Shown one piece after another: positions 18,259 through 26,644 of a stretch of 64,000 nucleotides of DNA; position 1 is the stretch's first letter, and every line of letters starts with the position of its first letter. The notes beneath the pieces were generated by a model. The model did no database searches. It was not told where the DNA came from and saw only the letters and a program-made list of their open reading frames with translations. The stretch is from positions 123,133 through 187,132 of the forward strand of contig NZ_QBUD01000007.1 in the NCBI RefSeq assembly GCF_003058085.1, given 5' to 3'. The DNA is from Yoonia sediminilitoris (lineage in GTDB: Bacteria; Pseudomonadota; Alphaproteobacteria; Rhodobacterales; Rhodobacteraceae). The position numbers were made by a program, and so were the translations under genes.

Positions 18259-18979
18259 GGGTCAACACAATACTTCCCGTCACCTGATCTTCGGATTGGG
18301 TGATTGGGCTGCTGGCAGCATCCTCCTGCAACCGGTCAAACCTGATGCTGCCGGTAACGCCCCAGTCTTCATTGAATTCATAGGTCGCCTCGGCTTTCAG
18401 GCCCTGGCTCAGGAAACCGCCCTGCGCGTCGAATTCATCAAACGCGCTTGCGCTGCTCTCTTCCGCGGTGACACCGAAATAGGTTTGCGCATAATCATCG
18501 CTACCCCAGAACAAACGCGGCCCCGCACTCAGCGTGACTTGGTCAGAGGGGCGGTAAATCAGATCTCCGCCAACTTCACCCACCAACGATTCATGACCGA
18601 TCACACCATAGCGCAGGTTTGCAAAAACCTTGTAACCCGGCTGCGCATACTTCAGCCCGCCGCCAACCTCGATCGAGGTATCGACATCGGCCAGACCCGT
18701 CAGCTCATCGAACTCTTCCGCGCTCCGCTCGCTGACGATCCGGACAGAGCCGCCAAAACCAAGCCCGGTCCCGCCGCCGCCGCCGCCAAAATCACCAAAC
18801 TGGAAACGCTCGATCGAAAAGCTGCCAGTGGCGCCAACGTTATTGGCATCGGCACCCGGATACTCGGGCTTGCTTTTTGCTCCAACGCCCAGACGCAGCG
18901 TCACGCCATCGGCGTCCTGCGCAAACAGGGTTTGCGGGACCATAAGGGCCACGGCAAGAATGGCGATACGCAGTTTCAT
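18236..18979 (-). CDS. MipA/OmpV-family outer-membrane protein
   Basis: A 247-residue protein with a signal peptide (about 1-20, ending LFAQ-D). The mature part alternates polar and hydrophobic residues as in a beta barrel, has the family segment KPEYPGAD, and ends RRITFGF with a C-terminal Phe, the outer-membrane assembly signal. MipA in E. coli scaffolds murein enzymes, while OmpV-type members have other roles; the specific role here is open. It converges with the oxidoreductase gene. Confidence 0.85.
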   Translation of the reverse strand: MKLRIAILAVALMVPQTLFAQDADGVTLRLGVGAKSKPEYPGADANNVGATGSFSIERFQFGDFGGGGGGTGLGFGGSVRIVSERSAEEFDELTGLADVDTSIEVGGGLKYAQPGYKVFANLRYGVIGHESLVGEVGGDLIYRPSDQVTLSAGPRLFWGSDDYAQTYFGVTAEESSASAFDEFDAQGGFLSQGLKAEATYEFNEDWGVTGSIRFDRLQEDAASSPITQSEDQVTGSIVLTRRITFGF

Positions 18980-19097
18980 TTACAGACTCGGATATCTCTT
19001 TGATTCCAAAGCTATCTCATTTGGCCCACCGAACAAGCCCTCTTGGAAAATTGTCGCTATTTCGTTACTTGCCGAGAGCAGGAAAAAGGGGCCGCAG

Positions 19098-19889
19098 ATG
19101 CTGTCATATCAACACGGCTATCACGCCGGAAATCTGGCGGATGTGCATAAGCACAGCCTTCTGGCGTGGATACTGGCCTATCTGACCCGAAAAGATAAGC
19201 CGCTGAGCTACCTTGAAACCCATGCGGGGCGGGGCCTTTATGATCTGTCGGATGACGCGGCCATCAAAACCGGTGAGGCCGCAAAAGGAATTACTGTGGC
19301 CCGGGACTGGTTTGAACAGGATCATCCCTATGCGCAGGTTCTGCACCGCATTCAGCAAAAACACGGGGACAGCGGCTACCCCGGATCGCCCCTGATTGCG
19401 GCAGAGTTGCTGCGTCCGATGGACAACATCCATCTGGCCGAACTGCACCCGCAGGAATACGCAGCACTGACAGAAAACATGTCGCCCTATGGGGGCATCT
19501 TTCGGCAACGCGACGGCTGGGAAATGGCCATGTCGCTTTGCCCGCCAGACCCGCGGCGCGGTGTGCTGATGGTCGACCCGTCCTTCGAGGTCAAAGCCGA
19601 CTATGACGCGATCCCAGACTTTTTTGCCAAAATCCATCGCAAATGGGGGGTCGGCGTTTTGATCCTGTGGTATCCGATCCTCACCGACGGCCCGCACAAA
19701 CGCATGACGCAGGCCCTGCAGGCCGCGATCCCGGGTGGTATCCTGCACGAAGTATCCTTTCCCCCCGCGCGACCCGGACACCGGATGGTCGGGTCCGGCC
19801 TGTTTGTGGTCAATGCCCCTTACGGTTTCACACAAGCCTGTGACACTGTCAGCACCCTCTTTCACAATGCATTCAAGCAGCCTATGTAA
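19098..19889 (+). CDS. rlmJ: 23S rRNA (adenine-2030-N6)-methyltransferase RlmJ
   Basis: A 263-residue protein starting MLSYQHGYHAGN at 19098; a longer in-frame reading from 18828 crosses the divergent mipA-like promoter and lacks family support. NLADVHKH, LETHAGRGLYDL and the catalytic MVDPSFEV (a variant of the DPPY-type motif, with Ser in place of the second Pro) identify RlmJ, which methylates A2030 of 23S rRNA. Six bp separate it from the TerB-like gene. Confidence 0.93.
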   Translation: MLSYQHGYHAGNLADVHKHSLLAWILAYLTRKDKPLSYLETHAGRGLYDLSDDAAIKTGEAAKGITVARDWFEQDHPYAQVLHRIQQKHGDSGYPGSPLIAAELLRPMDNIHLAELHPQEYAALTENMSPYGGIFRQRDGWEMAMSLCPPDPRRGVLMVDPSFEVKADYDAIPDFFAKIHRKWGVGVLILWYPILTDGPHKRMTQALQAAIPGGILHEVSFPPARPGHRMVGSGLFVVNAPYGFTQACDTVSTLFHNAFKQPM

Positions 19890-19894
19890 CGGTC

Positions 19895-20335
19895 ATGTTT
19901 GGTGATTTCCTCCGGCGCTTGACCGCCCCCGACCCGCAACCCCTGTCCGACCCTGATGCACGACTGGCGCTTGGCGCGCTGCTTGTGCGTATCGCGCGGA
20001 CAGATGGCGACTATGCCAAGGCAGAGATCGCACAGATCGACGCAGCCCTTGGCCGCCGTTTCGATCTGGATGCCGACGGCGCGGCAGAGCTGCGCGCACA
20101 ATGCGAGGTGCTGGAATCCGAAGCCCCCGACACCGTGCGTTTTACCCGCGCGATCAAGGACGCCGTTGGTCATGACGACAGGCTGGCACTGGTCGAGGCG
20201 ATGTGGGCCGTCGTGCTTGCCGACGGCGTGCGTGACCAGGAAGAAGACAGCTTGATGCGGATGGTCGTGAACCTGCTTGGAATCACCGATCAGGAAAGCC
20301 ATGCCGCGCGACTGCGTATCAGCAACGGCACCTGA
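19895..20335 (+). CDS. TerB-family protein
   Basis: A 146-residue all-helical protein with the TerB signature LGALLVRIARTDGDYAKAE and the second acidic helix pair AVVLADGVRDQEEDSLMRMV, which together make a putative metal-binding site. TerB-like proteins are known from tellurite resistance and general stress modules; no other ter genes are nearby, so the role here is unknown. It directly follows rlmJ. Confidence 0.85.
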   Translation: MFGDFLRRLTAPDPQPLSDPDARLALGALLVRIARTDGDYAKAEIAQIDAALGRRFDLDADGAAELRAQCEVLESEAPDTVRFTRAIKDAVGHDDRLALVEAMWAVVLADGVRDQEEDSLMRMVVNLLGITDQESHAARLRISNGT

Positions 20336-20484
20336 GGTTGTAGGCACAGCCAAGACTGCATCGCGGCTGCCTAATATTGCGGCTTTCGCTACGTAAAGCT
20401 GCATAAAAATCGCGGTTGGACGTTGCAAATGGCTGCAATCTCGGCCCTACTGTCCTGCATATCAAATGTAAGAGCTGTCTGCCT

Positions 20485-21249
20485 GTGAACGCACCCGTCA
20501 TCGAAATCCGCGACCTGCATAAATCCTATGGCGATCTCGAGGTCCTCAAAGGCGTTGATGTGACAGCGCCTGCGGGGCATGTGGTGTCGCTGATCGGGTC
20601 ATCGGGGTCGGGCAAATCAACGCTCTTGCGCTGTGCGAACCTGCTGGAGGACAGCCAGCAGGGGGACGTGTTATTTTGCGGTGAACCTGTGATCTGGAAA
20701 GGGACGGGCCAAAGCCGCCACCCCGGCGATCACGCCCAGATGATCCGCATCCGCACAAACCTGTCGATGGTGTTCCAGCAGTTCAACCTGTGGGCCCATA
20801 TGACCATTCTGCAAAACGTGATGGAAGCCCCCGTCACCGTTCTGAAACGCGACAAGGCCGAGGTCGAAGAGAAGGCACGGGCCTACCTCGCCAAGGTCGG
20901 GATTGGCGACAAATGCGATGTTTATCCGGCGCAACTGTCGGGCGGGCAGCAACAGCGTGCGGCGATTGCACGCGCGCTCTGCATGGAACCAAGGGCGCTT
21001 TTGTTTGACGAACCGACCAGCGCGCTGGACCCCGAATTGGAACAGGAGGTGGTCAAGGTGATCAAGGACCTCGCCACCGAGGGCCGCACGATGATCATCG
21101 TCACCCACGACATGCGACTGGCGGCAGATGTCAGCGACCATGTCATTTTCCTGCACCAAGGCAAAATCGAAGAGGAAGGCGCGCCGGACGTGCTTTTCAA
21201 TCACCCAAAAACCGACCGGTTGCGCGGATTTCTGTCTGCCACCCAATAA
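20485..21249 (+). CDS. Polar amino-acid ABC transporter ATPase
   Basis: A 254-residue ATPase from the GTG at 20485 (reading VNAPVIEIRDLHKSYG). It has Walker A GSSGSGKSTLL, the Q-loop VFQQFNLW, signature LSGGQQQRAAIARAL, Walker B ALLFDEPTSALDPE and the H-loop VTHDM. It resembles HisP/GlnQ. It is the first gene of a four-gene operon with the binding protein and two permeases. Confidence 0.92.
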   Translation: MNAPVIEIRDLHKSYGDLEVLKGVDVTAPAGHVVSLIGSSGSGKSTLLRCANLLEDSQQGDVLFCGEPVIWKGTGQSRHPGDHAQMIRIRTNLSMVFQQFNLWAHMTILQNVMEAPVTVLKRDKAEVEEKARAYLAKVGIGDKCDVYPAQLSGGQQQRAAIARALCMEPRALLFDEPTSALDPELEQEVVKVIKDLATEGRTMIIVTHDMRLAADVSDHVIFLHQGKIEEEGAPDVLFNHPKTDRLRGFLSATQ

Positions 21250-21270
21250 TCATCACACTCCGGGAGAAAC

Positions 21271-22002
21271 ATGATGAAGAACCTGATCCTTACCACCACG
21301 GCATTTACCCTGCTTGGCGCGATGGCCATGGCCGACGGTCATTCAGTTGTGCGTCTGGGCACCGAAGGCGCCTACCCTCCGTATAACTTCATCAACGACG
21401 CAGGCGAAGTTGACGGGTTCGAACGCGAAGTCGGCGACGAGATTTGTGTCCGCGCCGAACTGACCTGCGAGTGGGTCACAAACGAATGGGACAGCATTAT
21501 CCCCAACCTCGTGTCCGGCAACTATGACGCTATCATCGCGGGCATGTCCGTAACCGAAGAACGCATGGAAGTCATTGACTTTTCAGAGCAATATACGATG
21601 CCCGACCCCTCTGCATACCTTGCGATGGGCGAGATCGACGTGAACACAGCCGTGATCGCAGCCCAAGCCAGCACCATTCAGGCCGGTTACGTTGCCAGCC
21701 TCGAAGGCGCGACTCTGCTGGAATTCGCTAGCCCCGATGAAACCATCGCAGCGGTGAAAAATGGCGAAGCAGACGCAGTTCTGGCCGACAAAGGCTTTTT
21801 GGAGCCCTTCGCAGAGGCCGAAGCAGACCTGTCCATCATCGGCGATGATGTGGCCATCGGCGGTGGCATCGGCATGGGTGTGCGCAAGAGCGACACAGAA
21901 TTGCGCGACAAGCTGAGCGCGGCAATCGTCTCAATGAAGGACGACGGCACGCTAAACGAGCTGATCGTGAAATGGCTGCCCGGTTCACTGCCTTTCGAAT
22001 AA
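21271..22002 (+). CDS. Polar amino-acid ABC transporter, periplasmic binding protein
   Basis: A 243-residue protein with a signal peptide (about 1-21, ending AMA-DG). The mature part has the family-3 pattern GTEGAYPPYNFINDAGEVDG, WDSIIPNLVSGNYDAIIAGM and an Arg (in MSVTEERMEVIDF) for the ligand carboxylate. An amino acid is the probable ligand. Adjacent glutamine amidotransferase and glutamine-synthetase-like genes suggest glutamate, histidine or a related compound, which is only inference. Confidence 0.92.
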   Translation: MMKNLILTTTAFTLLGAMAMADGHSVVRLGTEGAYPPYNFINDAGEVDGFEREVGDEICVRAELTCEWVTNEWDSIIPNLVSGNYDAIIAGMSVTEERMEVIDFSEQYTMPDPSAYLAMGEIDVNTAVIAAQASTIQAGYVASLEGATLLEFASPDETIAAVKNGEADAVLADKGFLEPFAEAEADLSIIGDDVAIGGGIGMGVRKSDTELRDKLSAAIVSMKDDGTLNELIVKWLPGSLPFE

Positions 22003-22009
22003 AAAACAG

Positions 22010-22034
22010 CGCCCCGCCTGACAAGGGCGGGGCG
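22010..22034 (+). terminator. Intra-operon hairpin after the binding-protein gene
   Basis: A 9-bp GC-only stem (CGCCCCGCC/GGCGGGGCG) with a 7-nt loop lies 8 bp after the stop. The following T-run is poor. Such hairpins commonly protect the 3' end of the binding-protein message, so that it accumulates above the permease messages; here that is an inference. Confidence 0.75.
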
Positions 22035-22146
22035 TATTCCTTGCCTGACTTGCGCCAAAGGCCACAGTATTTTCAGTTACTGCACAGATCCAGCCACCCT
22101 TGACGGGCTTACATGGCTTAGCTGCTACCTGACGACGGGCAAGCAT

Positions 22147-22953
22147 ATGTCCATCTATTGGGCTGTTGGCACTGTTCTACTGCTTCTGGCGATCACAGCA
22201 CCAACCGCGCTTGCATTCGGGTTCGGCGGTGCCGCTGCGGCCCGAAGCCCGATTGCCCCCCTGCGCTGGTTTGGCAAAACCTACATCGCCATTGTCCGCG
22301 GCATTCCCGACATTGCGTTTTTCCTGTTCTTCGTGATCGCGCTGGATCAGGCGTTCGAATATCTGCGCCACAAGTTCAAATGCCCCGATTGGGACCAGCC
22401 GATCCGGCAGGGCAGCGATTTTGTGGTGTGCGAAGCGGCCAAACTGCCATTGGGAAACGCGCCGCAGTGGCTGCATGAAACCTACGGGTTTTTTCTTGCG
22501 GTCCTGACCTTTGCCATCGTTTTCGGGGCATTTGCCGCCAATGTGCTGTTCGGAGCCATGCGCGCCGTGCCCCGTGGGCAGCTTGAAACGGCCGAAGCTT
22601 ACGGCATGTCGCAGCGGCAAACCTTCTGGCGGGTGCTGGTGCCGCAAATGTGGGTCTATGCCCTGCCCGGCCTGTCGAATCTGTGGATGGTTCTGATCAA
22701 GGCGACCCCTCTGCTGTTCCTGCTGGGCGTGGAAGATATCGTTTATTGGGCGCGCGAGCTGGGCGGGTCGAAAACCGAGCGTTTCACAGACTATCCCCAC
22801 GGTGACTGGCGGATGTGGTACTTCCTTGCCCTGCTGGTTTTCTACCTGTGCTTTACCAAACTGTCCGAAGTGGTGTTGGACCGGATCATGTCCCGCCTGA
22901 CACACGGTCAGGCAACCGCAGCAGGCGAAGCCCAGCGCAAGGCGGCCGCCTGA
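22147..22953 (+). CDS. Polar amino-acid ABC transporter permease 1
   Basis: 268 residues from the ATG at 22147, with about five hydrophobic helices and the EAA-type loop ETAEAYGMSQRQTFWRVLVP. The true N-terminus is probably longer: the frame is open upstream to 22003 and reads FSYCTDPATLDG then WLSCYLTTGKH directly before the ATG, matching what I recall of family N-termini. The only suitable start there is ATT at 22069, with AAAGG 7 bases before it. Coupled to the next gene by TGATG. Confidence 0.88.
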   Translation: MSIYWAVGTVLLLLAITAPTALAFGFGGAAAARSPIAPLRWFGKTYIAIVRGIPDIAFFLFFVIALDQAFEYLRHKFKCPDWDQPIRQGSDFVVCEAAKLPLGNAPQWLHETYGFFLAVLTFAIVFGAFAANVLFGAMRAVPRGQLETAEAYGMSQRQTFWRVLVPQMWVYALPGLSNLWMVLIKATPLLFLLGVEDIVYWARELGGSKTERFTDYPHGDWRMWYFLALLVFYLCFTKLSEVVLDRIMSRLTHGQATAAGEAQRKAAA

Positions 22954-23759
22954 TGGAATGTTGGGACACAATCGCCGCCTACGGACTGCGCTCGCTGGGA
23001 ATAGGAGAGCGGCTTTTGCCGCGCGCGGATTTCACACTGTGCCAGCAATTCACCCTGATCGGATCAGGCATGATCTGGAACGTCTATTTCGGCGTGCTGG
23101 CCTTGTGCAGCGGCTTTTTTCTGGCAACGGCCGTGGCCATGGGCAAAGCCGCGCGAAACCCGTGGCTGCGCAAGCCGTCAGAGTGGTTCATCTTTCTGTT
23201 CCGTGGCTCACCGCTCTTTATCCAGTTCTTTTTCGCCTATTTCCTGTTTCTCAGCCTCAAAGGGGCCTACCCATTCTTCAGCCCGCTTACATCCGCTTGG
23301 GCTGGCGCATTGGTGGTCCTGATCCTGAACACCGCCGCCTACTCGGGCGAGATTTTCTACGGCGCGCTGCAATCCATACCCAAAGGCGATATCGAGGCGG
23401 CAGACGCCTACGGCCTGTCCGGCTGGTCGCGCTTCACACGGGTGATCTGGCCCACCATGCTGCGGCTGGCATGGCCAGCCTATACCAACGAAGCGATCTT
23501 TTTGTTCCATGCAACCGCACTGGTGTTCTTTTCGGGGTTTCCCGCGCTCCAGCAAAAGGGCGACGCGCTTTATTATGCGAACTACTTCGCGGACAAGACC
23601 TTCAATCCGTTTGTGCCCTACCCGATCCTTGCGGGCTATTTCATTCTGCTGACACTGATCGTCATCAGTATTTTCGGGCTGATCAACAGACGTCTGAACC
23701 GGCATCTGCCACAAGACAGGCGGGCAAAACTGCGCATCCGTCCGGCGATCATCCGCTAG
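22953..23759 (+). CDS. Polar amino-acid ABC transporter permease 2
   Basis: 268 residues, starting at the ATG that overlaps the previous stop. It has the typical DFTLCQQFTLIGSGMIWNVY start of the membrane domain and the EAA-type loop EAADAYGLSGWSRFTRVIWP for contact with the ATPase. It has about five membrane helices. With permease 1 it forms the presumed heterodimeric channel. Confidence 0.9.
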   Translation: MECWDTIAAYGLRSLGIGERLLPRADFTLCQQFTLIGSGMIWNVYFGVLALCSGFFLATAVAMGKAARNPWLRKPSEWFIFLFRGSPLFIQFFFAYFLFLSLKGAYPFFSPLTSAWAGALVVLILNTAAYSGEIFYGALQSIPKGDIEAADAYGLSGWSRFTRVIWPTMLRLAWPAYTNEAIFLFHATALVFFSGFPALQQKGDALYYANYFADKTFNPFVPYPILAGYFILLTLIVISIFGLINRRLNRHLPQDRRAKLRIRPAIIR

Positions 23760-23835
23760 CTTTCACAGCTGACTGGCTTGCGGCACCTGTGGATTAGGTC
23801 TAGCGTTTCCGACAATACCACCACGAGAACACACC

Positions 23836-24519
23836 ATGAAAATAGGCATTCTGCAAACCGGGCACCCCCCGGACCAACTGCGCCCGGACTACGGTGACTA
23901 TGACCGGATGTTCGCCGACCTGCTGGATGGGCACGGATTTGCATTCGCCTCCTATGATGTCGAAGGGATGGTGTTTCCCAAATCCGTCACCGATTGCGAC
24001 GGCTGGCTGATCACCGGGTCCAGACATAGCTCCTACGAGGATCACCCCTTCATCCCCCGGCTTGAAGCGTTCGTGCGCGCAGCCTATGCCGCTGATGTGC
24101 CCATTGTCGGCATTTGCTTTGGCCATCAGATCATTGCACAGGCCCTTGGCGGTAGGGTCGCAAAATATCCTCAGGGATGGGCAGTGGGCCGCCAGACCTA
24201 TGACTGGCAGGGCAAGCAGGTCGCCATCAACGCATGGCATCAGGATCAGGTCATCGCCCGCCCCGCGGCAGCCACCGTCTGCGCCAGCAGTGCCTTTTGC
24301 GAAAACGCGGCACTGGTCTATGACAAACGGATTTTCACAGTGCAGGCGCACCCGGAATTCGATTCCGAATTCACCGGCAAACTTGCGCAAACGCGCGGCA
24401 AGGGCGTTGTCCCGCAAGCATTGCTTGACCAGTTGCACGCCACGCAGGACCTGCCGATTGACACCCCACTGGTTGCGCATCAGATCGCAACCTTTTTCAA
24501 GGAACGCAGGCTGCAATGA
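23836..24519 (+). CDS. Class-I glutamine amidotransferase-like protein
   Basis: A 227-residue single-domain GATase of the GMP-synthase-like type. The nucleophile Cys is in IVGICFGHQIIAQALGG (about residue 93) and the His-x-Glu pair in VQAHPEFDSEF (about 173-175). It either hydrolyses gamma-glutamyl substrates or supplies ammonia. It overlaps the glutamine-synthetase-like gene by ATGA, so the two act together, as in glutamylated-amine pathways (PuuD/PuuA-like), although PuuD itself is a different subfamily. Confidence 0.85.
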   Translation: MKIGILQTGHPPDQLRPDYGDYDRMFADLLDGHGFAFASYDVEGMVFPKSVTDCDGWLITGSRHSSYEDHPFIPRLEAFVRAAYAADVPIVGICFGHQIIAQALGGRVAKYPQGWAVGRQTYDWQGKQVAINAWHQDQVIARPAAATVCASSAFCENAALVYDKRIFTVQAHPEFDSEFTGKLAQTRGKGVVPQALLDQLHATQDLPIDTPLVAHQIATFFKERRLQ

Positions 24520-25868
24520 ACTGGATTGACAATATTCCCCCCGCCGCACGCTCCTATCTTGAGGCGAACCGACTTGATGAGGTTGAATGCGTGATTGCCG
24601 ACCTGCCCGGCATCGCGCGCGGCAAGGCCGTGCCTGCCACAAAATGGGACAAGCAAAGCCATTTTCACCTGCCCAATTCCATCTTTTTCCAGACCATCAC
24701 CGGCGATTGGGGCGAAGCGGCGGGGCCTGACGGGTTTCTTGAACCCGACATGATCCTGCGCCCTGACCTGAGCACCGCAACTGCGGCGCCATGGGCCACC
24801 GACGGGACCTTGCAAGTCATCCATGACGCCTTTGACCAAAAGGGGGCACCGGTTTCCTTTGCCCCGCGCAACGTCTTGCGCCGCGTCATCGACCTTTATA
24901 CCGCCGCAGGCTGGAAACCCGTCGTCGCCCCGGAGATGGAATTCTACCTTGTGGCCCGCAACATCGACCCCGCCAAGCCGATCGCCCCCATGATGGGCCG
25001 CACCGGGCGCCCTGCGGCAGGCCGGCAGGCCTATTCCATGTCTGCGGTTGATGATTATGGGCCTGTCATTGACGACATCTATGAATTCGCCGAAATCCAG
25101 GGGTTCGAGATTGACGGCATCGCGCAGGAAGGCGGCGCTGGCCAGCTTGAGATCAACCTGCGCCACGGCAACCCGCTGAAGCTTGCAGACGAGGTGTTTT
25201 TCTTCAAACGGCTGATCCGCGAGGCGGCGCTGCGGCACGATTGTTTCGCCACCTTCATGGCCAAACCGATCGAGGGCGAGCCGGGGTCAGCGATGCATAT
25301 CCACCATTCCGTTCTGGACGCGAAGGGACGCAATATCTTCACCGGACCGCAAGCGGGCGAGACGGATGCGTTCTTCCACTTCATCGGAGGTTTGCAGGAA
25401 CATCTGCCCGCCGTGGTTGCGATGATTGCCCCCTACGTGAACAGCTACCGCCGCTATGTCCGCGACCATGCGGCACCCATCAACCTTGAATGGGGCCGGG
25501 ACAATCGCACCACGGGCATTCGTATTCCGATATCCGATCCGGCTGCGCGACGTGTCGAAAACAGGCTTGCGGGGATGGATTGCAACCCCTACCTCGCCAT
25601 TGCCGCATCGCTGGCCTGCGGGTATCTTGGTATGAAGAACGAACTGCGCCCGGACAAGCGCTGGCACGGCGATGCCTATGAGGCCGAAGACGCCATCCCC
25701 CGCGATCTGTTCAGCGCGCTTGAGCTTTTTGATGCTGCAACCGACCTGCAACAGGTGCTTGGCCCTGACTTTGCGCGTGTTTATTCGATCGTCAAACACG
25801 CCGAATATGACGAGTTCCTGCAAGTCATCAGCCCATGGGAACGTGAACATCTCTTGTTAAACGTATGA
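24516..25868 (+). CDS. Glutamine-synthetase-family ligase
   Basis: A 450-residue GS-fold protein. It has the catalytic-domain elements VAPEMEFYLV, the metal/glutamate segment GAGQLEINLRHG, HIHHSVLDAKG and ENRLAGMDCNPYLAIAASLACG. This pattern and the absence of the adenylylation tail of GlnA place it with gamma-glutamyl-amine ligases (PuuA-like). It probably ligates glutamate to an amine. It is between the GATase and a MepA-like gene, all overlapping by 4 bp. Confidence 0.85.
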   Translation: MNWIDNIPPAARSYLEANRLDEVECVIADLPGIARGKAVPATKWDKQSHFHLPNSIFFQTITGDWGEAAGPDGFLEPDMILRPDLSTATAAPWATDGTLQVIHDAFDQKGAPVSFAPRNVLRRVIDLYTAAGWKPVVAPEMEFYLVARNIDPAKPIAPMMGRTGRPAAGRQAYSMSAVDDYGPVIDDIYEFAEIQGFEIDGIAQEGGAGQLEINLRHGNPLKLADEVFFFKRLIREAALRHDCFATFMAKPIEGEPGSAMHIHHSVLDAKGRNIFTGPQAGETDAFFHFIGGLQEHLPAVVAMIAPYVNSYRRYVRDHAAPINLEWGRDNRTTGIRIPISDPAARRVENRLAGMDCNPYLAIAASLACGYLGMKNELRPDKRWHGDAYEAEDAIPRDLFSALELFDAATDLQQVLGPDFARVYSIVKHAEYDEFLQVISPWEREHLLLNV

Positions 25869-26644
25869 TCAGACACGGGTTTGCCATCCTTCTTTTGACT
25901 GCCCTCACCCAAGTGGGCGGCATCGCTTGGTTGCTGGCCCTGCTTACCCGGAGTTTCGGGCGATTTTTCGTCCTGTTCCTTGCCTTTTATACGGCCCTGT
26001 CCGTCGGGGCACATTTCGCCGCTCCGATGGCAGGGCGCACCGCATTGCCCTGTCTGGATGCGGGCCCAACTCAGGTTGCTGTGCTGAACCCGCTTTATTG
26101 CGCGCTTAACCGCAATTACGTCACTTCCGCTATGAAAACGCATGCCGACGCAGTGGCGAGCCACATGCACGAACAGTTCCCCGGCACCCGGACGCGCGCG
26201 CTTGATGCAAGCTTTCCTTTGCTTGATGGCTTTCCGCTCTTGCCGCACCTCACGCACGATGACGGGCAAAAGCTGGACCTTGCGCTTTATTGGGATGATG
26301 CGGCGGGCACATACCAACTGGCGCGCGCTAAATCCATCATTGGCTATTGGGGCTTTGCCGTACCCCGCGCGGGCGAAACGCAGTCCTGCGCGGATGAAAC
26401 CGGGCTTAGCCTGCGTTGGGATTTGGACTGGCTCCAGCCCTATCTGCGCGATTGGACATTGAACGAAGCCCGCACAGGCGCCGCACTGCGCTGGCTGGCC
26501 AATAATCCGACGGGCACGGATTATAAACTGTTCATCGAACCGTACTTAGCAAAGCGGCTAGGTGTGCAATCAGAGCATGTGCGTTTTCAAGGCTGCAAAG
26601 CCGCGCGCCATGATGATCACATCCATGTGGAATTCAGACCGTAA
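25865..26644 (+). CDS. Membrane-anchored or secreted putative murein peptidase-like protein
   Basis: 259 residues. One or two hydrophobic helices fill positions about 5-60. The rest carries LTHDDGQKLDLALYW and near the C-terminus HDDHIHVEFRP. These resemble the SxHxxGxxxD and HDDHxHV zinc motifs of LAS-type metallopeptidases such as MepA, which cut peptidoglycan cross-links. If so, zinc ligands would be His of LTHDDG, Asp of KLDLA and a His of DDHIHV. Assignment rests on motif shape alone. ATGA overlap with the ligase gene; the 3' end overlaps the convergent glucosidase by 11 bp. Confidence 0.6.
   Translation: MIRHGFAILLLTALTQVGGIAWLLALLTRSFGRFFVLFLAFYTALSVGAHFAAPMAGRTALPCLDAGPTQVAVLNPLYCALNRNYVTSAMKTHADAVASHMHEQFPGTRTRALDASFPLLDGFPLLPHLTHDDGQKLDLALYWDDAAGTYQLARAKSIIGYWGFAVPRAGETQSCADETGLSLRWDLDWLQPYLRDWTLNEARTGAALRWLANNPTGTDYKLFIEPYLAKRLGVQSEHVRFQGCKAARHDDHIHVEFRP

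Noticed and set aside
21271..22002. Specific ligand (histidine or glutamate) for the amino-acid transporter
   Set aside because: Binding-site residues and neighbours do not decide between ligands.
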